From NCBI GenBank assembly GCA_005881495.1, contig VBHI01000245.1, forward strand, positions 1 through 10,210: a DNA stretch of 10,210 nucleotides, read 5' to 3'. Source of the stretch: Chloroflexota bacterium. GTDB lineage: Bacteria > Chloroflexota > Ktedonobacteria > Ktedonobacterales > Ktedonobacteraceae. A program made the position numbers and the translations under genes. A model generated the notes under the pieces. The model was not told where the DNA came from. It searched no databases and was given only the letters and a program-made list of their open reading frames with translations. Below, piece by piece: positions 6,451-10,210 of the stretch (its first letter is position 1; each line of letters opens with the position of its first letter).

Positions 6451-7212
6451 TTAGCCGAGCTCGATGTCGGCATAGCGGAACTGGACAAGGCTAATGACCA
6501 GCAGCACAATGGCCACACCGGTCATGCCCAGGAAGTTCGTCCAGTTGACGCCGAGGAAGACCGGGTTGCCGTACAGGTGGAAGATGGAGAGATTCATGAG
6601 CCAGACAGGCATCGGAATGGCCCCCTCGAACAATTCCTCCATGTAGGACAGGACGATATATGCAGAGAGCAAGCTACCCAGCGCAGCATAGCGCAGGCGT
6701 CCGGCCAGCGCGTAGACCAGACCGATGGTAATCAGCGCCATAGGGAACATGTTGAAGCTGGCAGCGAAGATCCTGCCCTGGTCAACGGCGAGATGGGAGA
6801 GTTGTGCCCCAATCAGGATAGCGATCCAGGTCAGAATAGGAGCCAGCAGGACCACCAGGACATTAGCGACGAAGCGTTCTAGCAGAATACGTGGTCGCGA
6901 GTTCGGTGTGCTCAGAATCAGTTCCAGCCGTCCGTTTTCCAGGTCCGAGGACCACCTCAAGGCCAGGGTCAGCGCAAAGGCCACGACGAGGGCGGGCATG
7001 AACGTGTAGAGAAAGGTGCCCAGCAACGCGGCGTTGGTGTTGGTGGGGGTGTCGAAAAAGAGTTGTTGCAGCAAGGGTGTCTCTTGCACGAGTTTGTAGA
7101 ACACCTGCTGGGTGCTGAGAGCAATCACCAGGCAGTAGACACACACGAACACGACGCCAAGCCCCCACCAGAAGGCAGACCACCCCCCTGTGGCGAGGGC
7201 GTGCAAGCCCAC
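6451..7212 (-). CDS. ABC-2 type permease, C-terminal half separated by an in-frame TAG
   Basis: This is an integral membrane part of an ABC exporter. About six hydrophobic segments are visible, for example near FWWGLGVVFVCVYCLVIA, LGTFLYTFMPALVVAFALTL, ANVLVVLLAPILTWIAILIG and GVAIVLLVISLVQF. A cytoplasmic motif ENGRLELILSTPNSR mirrors EERGTMDVLLATPQSR of the upstream half, so the two halves look like an internal duplication. The only nearby start is the GTG at 7212, with no ribosome site before it. The reading frame continues upstream without interruption for 9 codons to the TAG that ends the preceding gene, in the same frame. The most likely reading is one ancestral double-length permease of about 545 residues (the size of the exporter-of-polyketide-antibiotics type) cut by a nonsense mutation. 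Two adjacent genes, readthrough or a base-call error remain possible. Confidence 0.75.
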   Translation of the reverse strand: MGLHALATGGWSAFWWGLGVVFVCVYCLVIALSTQQVFYKLVQETPLLQQLFFDTPTNTNAALLGTFLYTFMPALVVAFALTLALRWSSDLENGRLELILSTPNSRPRILLERFVANVLVVLLAPILTWIAILIGAQLSHLAVDQGRIFAASFNMFPMALITIGLVYALAGRLRYAALGSLLSAYIVLSYMEELFEGAIPMPVWLMNLSIFHLYGNPVFLGVNWTNFLGMTGVAIVLLVISLVQFRYADIELG

Positions 7213-7239
7213 GCCACGCGTGGAGACCGCACGCTCGGC

Positions 7240-8088
7240 CTAACTCAGGCTACGCATCGCCTGGTGGTTGCCGTTGGCCGACTTGCCCAGCCACGAGAAC
7301 GCCAACCCGCCGATATCGCGCCTGGCGAAGAGGAGGAGACTCGCCCCCGCAAAGAGCACAGCGAGACTCGCCAGCAGCACAGCCGCCAGAGGCTGGTCAG
7401 GGAAGCTGGGTATGAGCGGGCGGTTGAGATTGTAGTAGTAGAACGGCGAGAGGTACTGCACCCAACTCCCATTCAGTAAGCGTCCGGTACTATCCAGGAG
7501 CACGGAGAGCAGCAGCAGACCGCTGACCCAGCCTGCTGACACGGCACGGCTGGTCGTGAATTGGGAGATGAGTAGCGCGAGACAGCTAAAGAAGAAGGCC
7601 AGCAGGCTCAGGTTCAGTCCCGCGAGCAGTGCCCTGACACCATCGACATGCGCTCCAAGACGGGCTTCCCCCGCCACGATGCCCAGCGCAAAGAGCAGCG
7701 CGATCACGAGCAGCGCGATCACGAGCGCACCAATCTTCGAGAGCAGCAGATGCATGCGTGACTGTGGCGTGGCGAGCAGCACATCCATTGTGCCGCGTTC
7801 CTCTTCCCCGCGCACCAGGCGGGCTCCTGCCAGGATGGGCCAGAAGCTGATCGCGAGTGGCACGAAGAGTTCCATGATACGCCAGGTAATGAACCCCTCA
7901 GGAGTCTGAATCTGGTAGGGATCGCCGAGAAAACGGAAGAGCTGCGCGAGGCTGCCAACGACGGCAAGCGTCGTTGGTGTGCTCTCGGCGAAATCGATGG
8001 CCGCGAACAATGCCAGTCCGAGGCCCCAGGCTAGAATGGCTACCCGGTAATCTCGGAGCGATTTACTCCAAATGCTGCGAAACATCAT
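7240..8088 (-). CDS. ABC-2 type permease, N-terminal half
   Basis: This 282-residue membrane protein starts MMFRSIWSKSLRDYRVAI, a typical N-terminus of drug-exporter permeases with an amphipathic interfacial helix. It has about six transmembrane segments (AILAWGLGLALFAAIDFA, LFVPLAISFWPIL, IGALVIALLVIALLFALGI, LSLLAFFFSCLALLI, WVSGLLLLSVLL and AVLLASLAVLFAGASLLLF), then FARRDIGG, which in double permeases leads into the second half. The ATG at 8088 has AGGAGG 6 bases upstream, overlapping the end of the ATPase gene 10 bases away, which points to translational coupling. It ends at TAG (7240-7242), directly in frame with the next coding region. With the ATPase and TetR it forms an efflux operon; the exported compound cannot be told. 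Confidence 0.85.
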   Translation of the reverse strand: MMFRSIWSKSLRDYRVAILAWGLGLALFAAIDFAESTPTTLAVVGSLAQLFRFLGDPYQIQTPEGFITWRIMELFVPLAISFWPILAGARLVRGEEERGTMDVLLATPQSRMHLLLSKIGALVIALLVIALLFALGIVAGEARLGAHVDGVRALLAGLNLSLLAFFFSCLALLISQFTTSRAVSAGWVSGLLLLSVLLDSTGRLLNGSWVQYLSPFYYYNLNRPLIPSFPDQPLAAVLLASLAVLFAGASLLLFARRDIGGLAFSWLGKSANGNHQAMRSLS

Positions 8089-8098
8089 AGCCCACCTC

Positions 8099-8901
8099 CT
8101 ATCCGGCGAGCGCGGCCGCTGACGGCTCCGGCTCATAGTAGCGCAGGAAGACTTCTTCCAGCGTCGGCTCACGTGTCGCTATATTCGTTGCGTGATGGTC
8201 GCCCGCGATGTGAATGATCTCCGTCATTTCACCCTGGACGTGCAAGTGCAGGGTGCGCTCATCCGCTCCCTGAGCCACTCTGGAGACGCCCGCGACCTGC
8301 TTGAACCACTCGAGAGAGGCTGGGCCAGCAAAGCTGATCTCCACCTCGTGCTGGTGGATGTCTTTGAGCGAAGAAACGTGATCGATCTTGATCAGCCGAC
8401 CTTCACGGATGATCGCGACGCGGTCGCAGGTGTGCTCGACTTCCGGCAGGATGTGCGAGGAGAGGAAGACCGTCCTTCCCGCGGCGCGCACCTCGGCGAC
8501 CATGCGATAGAATTCCTGCTGGTTGAGCGGGTCCAGTCCGCTGGTGGGTTCGTCCAGGATCAATAGGCGTGGCTTATGCATAAAGGCCTGCACCAGCCCC
8601 AGCTTTTGTTTGTTGCCGTGGGAATATTCGCGGAAGCGTTTGCTGGGATCGAGGCCCAGGCGCTCCACCAGTGCACGCAGGTAGGTCTGGTCGACGCCGC
8701 CACGCAGGTGGGCCAGGTACTCGATGATCTGCGCGCCGCGCAGGCCGGGATCGAAGCTGAAATGGTGCTGGTTTTGCCGGCGCCGTTGGGGCCCAGGAAG
8801 CCGAAGACCTCGCCCTCCTGAATAGCGCAGGTGACCGAAAGAATGCCCCGGTTCCGGCCGTAGCTTTTGGTGAGCTGGTTGGTTTGAATGATGGTTGACA
8901 T
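8099..8901 (-). pseudogene. ABC transporter ATPase with internal deletion and frameshift
   Basis: This is the ATPase subunit of the exporter (DrrA/BcrA-like). The N-terminal part from the ATG at 8901 (AGGAGG 8 bases upstream) runs MSTIIQTNQLTKSYGRNRG to Walker A GPNGAGKT (residues 37-44), then reads out of frame after about position 8762. The other frame takes over at once with FSFDPGLRGAQIIEYL and continues through the signature (YSHGNKQKLGLVQ), Walker B LLILDEPTSGLDP, the switch His (SSHIL) and the family C-terminal domain ending PTLEEVFLRYY. In intact relatives roughly 38-40 residues, including the Q-loop, lie between these parts. The gene has therefore lost about 110-130 bp, of a length equal to 1 modulo 3. 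A restart at ATG 8668 would give a Walker-A-less protein of 189 residues. It is very likely inactive, unless the gap is an assembly error. Confidence 0.85.
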
Positions 8902-8938
8902 ACGTTGTTCCTCCTCAGAATAGTGAGAACGATCGATT

Positions 8939-9643
8939 CTATGGCTTTGTCTCCGGGGGATCGACCATCATCCCGGTGACGATAAAGGCGACGATATACT
9001 CCCGTGCGCGTGCGAGCGCTGCGGCAGAGGACAGATCCTCACCTGCGAGAAACATCTGGTACAGGGGAATGGAGGCGAGATAGGACCAGCACAACTGCTC
9101 GGCCAGAACAAGCTGGATGAGGGGATCGAAATCCGATCGCAGCAGTCCAGCGCTCCAGGCCTTGGAAAAGAGTGTCCTGAGCTGGTCAATATTTTCTGTC
9201 TCAAATTGTGAGAGGATCTTGGCATAGGTCTGCCAGCCCTCGGCCTGTTCCCAGAGGATAATGCGTATGAGGTGCGGATGTTCGAGCAGGTAATCAAACA
9301 GCGCTCCGATAGCGGTCTCGAGGAAAGTCCTGAACCGGTGAGCGTTTGAGGCAATGGTTTCGTCTGCAAGCAAGGGGGTCAGGACGCGCGTCTCTAGCTT
9401 ACTCATGTCCCTGTCGATGCGCTTGTTCACCTCCGTATAGAGGCCGAGCTTATCGTCAAAGTACTGAAAGATCAGGCTTTTGTTGTAGCCTGCTGACGCC
9501 GCGATGGCATCGATACGCGCCCCATCGAAACCGTGCTCCGCGAATACCGCTTCTGCCGCGTTGAGAATCGCCTCGCGTGCTCCCTCCGCATCATGTGCTC
9601 GTCCTCGTCCTCGCTTACTTCCAGGTTCTCCAGGTTCAGACAT
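8939..9643 (-). CDS. TetR-family transcriptional repressor
   Basis: The 234-residue regulator has a basic Gly/Arg-rich N-terminal tail and the TetR DNA-binding domain from about residue 22 (AREAILNAAEAVFAEHGF), with the helix-turn-helix at about 43-62 (RIDAIAASAGYNKSLIFQYF). The helical ligand and dimer domain follows, giving a normal length for the family. The ATG at 9643 has AAGGAG 10-11 bases upstream. The ATPase ATG lies 37 bases beyond its stop, so repressor and exporter share an operon driven from 9700-9728, with an operator on that promoter. The expected role is ligand-relieved repression of the efflux operon and of itself. Unlike the transporter genes downstream, it shows no damage. 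Confidence 0.93.
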   Translation of the reverse strand: MSEPGEPGSKRGRGRAHDAEGAREAILNAAEAVFAEHGFDGARIDAIAASAGYNKSLIFQYFDDKLGLYTEVNKRIDRDMSKLETRVLTPLLADETIASNAHRFRTFLETAIGALFDYLLEHPHLIRIILWEQAEGWQTYAKILSQFETENIDQLRTLFSKAWSAGLLRSDFDPLIQLVLAEQLCWSYLASIPLYQMFLAGEDLSSAAALARAREYIVAFIVTGMMVDPPETKP

Positions 9644-9664
9644 GCTTTTCTCATCTCCTTTGAT

Positions 9665-9702
9665 AATCTAACCAGTTAGTTATCTATCTAACTGGTTAGA
9701 TT
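9665..9702. promoter_or_regulatory. TetR operator: perfect inverted repeat made of two nested palindromes
   Basis: AATCTAACCAGTTAG (9665-9679) is exactly complementary to 9688-9702 across an 8-base spacer. Each arm also contains its own palindrome, CTAACCAGTTAG (9668-9679) and CTAACTGGTTAG (9688-9699), 20 bp apart or two helical turns. The site overlaps the -10 box and start point of the TetR promoter. It could bind one large complex or two dimers on the same DNA face, as in QacR. Confidence 0.88.
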
Positions 9703-9728
9703 GTACCTGGGAATGGTGAGGATGTCAA
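9700..9728 (-). promoter_or_regulatory. Promoter of the tetR-efflux operon
   Basis: The minus strand reads TTGACA (9723-9728), a 17-base spacer and TACAAT (9700-9705). The predicted start, near 9693, falls inside the inverted repeat, so bound repressor would block RNA polymerase directly. Confidence 0.88.
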
Positions 9729-10041
9729 GAGGAAATGCGGGCAATTTGTGGAGCATTGCTATTTTGTGATGCTTCAGTGACATGGCTGGGAACATGCTCC
9801 CCTGACATCCCTGGGATGTGGTAGCGCCGTTGGAGGGATGGTGTGAGACTTTGAAAACCTATCAGCAAAAAATCTTCTTTTCCATCGTCTATGGAATGAG
9901 GCATTCTCCTACATCCTTCTTGCTGTAGTAACATCAAAAGTGTTTTGTGACGTAGTTGTAGCGATAACAAATGTAGACAACGGGTAAAAATATTCATGAA
10001 TGACAATGTGGCAGTTCAGAAGCCAGGAGAAGCAACCAGAT
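9729..10041. other. Intergenic region, no gene recognised
   Basis: About 310 bases between the TetR promoter and the right-edge gene. Possible minus-strand frames here have neither a ribosome site nor protein-like composition. A short hairpin ACATCC-CTG-GGATGT is at 9805-9819. No clear promoter for the plus-strand gene is visible, though the AT-rich part around 9930-9995 is where one would be expected. Confidence 0.5.
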
Positions 10042-10210
10042 ATGAGTATACAGAAATCCATTCCTGCTATCAGTAGCATGATACCTATCAAAGATAGTGT
10101 TGGCTCTTCAGCGGGGGACGTCGATGCTATAAAAAAAGTGGAGATTACCTGTGGCGACGGTATTGAGTTAGCTTTGAAAGCCTATAGCGCCGCTCTTGTC
10201 ACAGTTGGGG
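10042..10210 (+). CDS. Unrecognised protein, 5' end only
   Basis: An open frame from the ATG at 10042 runs to the window edge (56 codons, start MSIQKSIPAISSMIPIKDSV). AGGAGA lies 11 bases upstream, slightly far but usable. In-frame ATGs at 10000 and 10006 would lengthen the product by 14 or 12 residues but have no ribosome site. The visible part has no signal peptide or membrane segment and no motif I recognise. It is the only likely gene on the plus strand and is divergent from the tetR operon. Confidence 0.5.
   Translation, partial: MSIQKSIPAISSMIPIKDSVGSSAGDVDAIKKVEITCGDGIELALKAYSAALVTVG

Noticed and set aside
7063..7479. Long plus-strand frames opposite the permease and ATPase genes
   Set aside because: They are antisense shadows of GC-rich coding regions with composition unlike real proteins.
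9725..10006. Minus-strand open frame of 93 codons next to the TetR promoter
   Set aside because: Overlaps the -35 region of the TetR promoter at its end, has no ribosome site and no recognisable protein pattern.

Overview
The window looks like a chromosomal segment of a filamentous, spore-forming Chloroflexota bacterium of the Ktedonobacteria type. This is an inference from gene content, strong AGGAGG ribosome sites, near-consensus sigma70/sigmaA promoters and a Mu/TniA-style transposase relic; no ribosomal or other phylogenetic marker is present. Every recognised gene lies on the minus strand except a partial gene entering the right edge, so transcription mostly runs from right to left.

Left block (about 1-4560), a sugar/inositol module. 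In transcription order it holds a LacI-family repressor (3415-4443) with a consensus promoter and a 20-bp operator on its start site; a relic in which the leader of a second iolI-like gene is fused to a truncated transposase (2898-3344); an IolI-like inosose isomerase (1798-2643) with its own consensus promoter; an unrecognised 72-residue protein (1419-1637); and a lipoprotein sugar-binding protein of an ABC importer (140-1201). The repressor operator recurs in front of the relic and, degenerated, in the isomerase leader, which ties the cluster into one probable regulon. No importer ATPase or permease is visible.

Middle (4715-6016): one unusual protein with a Clp-type N-terminal domain, an FtsH-like AAA module whose Walker A and B motifs are both damaged, and a C-terminal double zinc ribbon. 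An intergenic stretch of about 430 bp follows, with palindromic REP-like repeats and a terminator-like hairpin.

Right block (6391-9728), an efflux operon: TetR repressor, ABC ATPase and an ABC-2 permease, driven by a consensus promoter overlapped by a perfect inverted-repeat operator. The operon appears broken. The ATPase has lost about 110-130 bp just after Walker A and is frameshifted, and the permease, apparently one double-length protein, is cut in half by a single in-frame TAG. TetR and its promoter look intact.

Right edge: about 400 bp without a convincing gene apart from the TetR promoter, then the 5' end of an unrecognised plus-strand gene.
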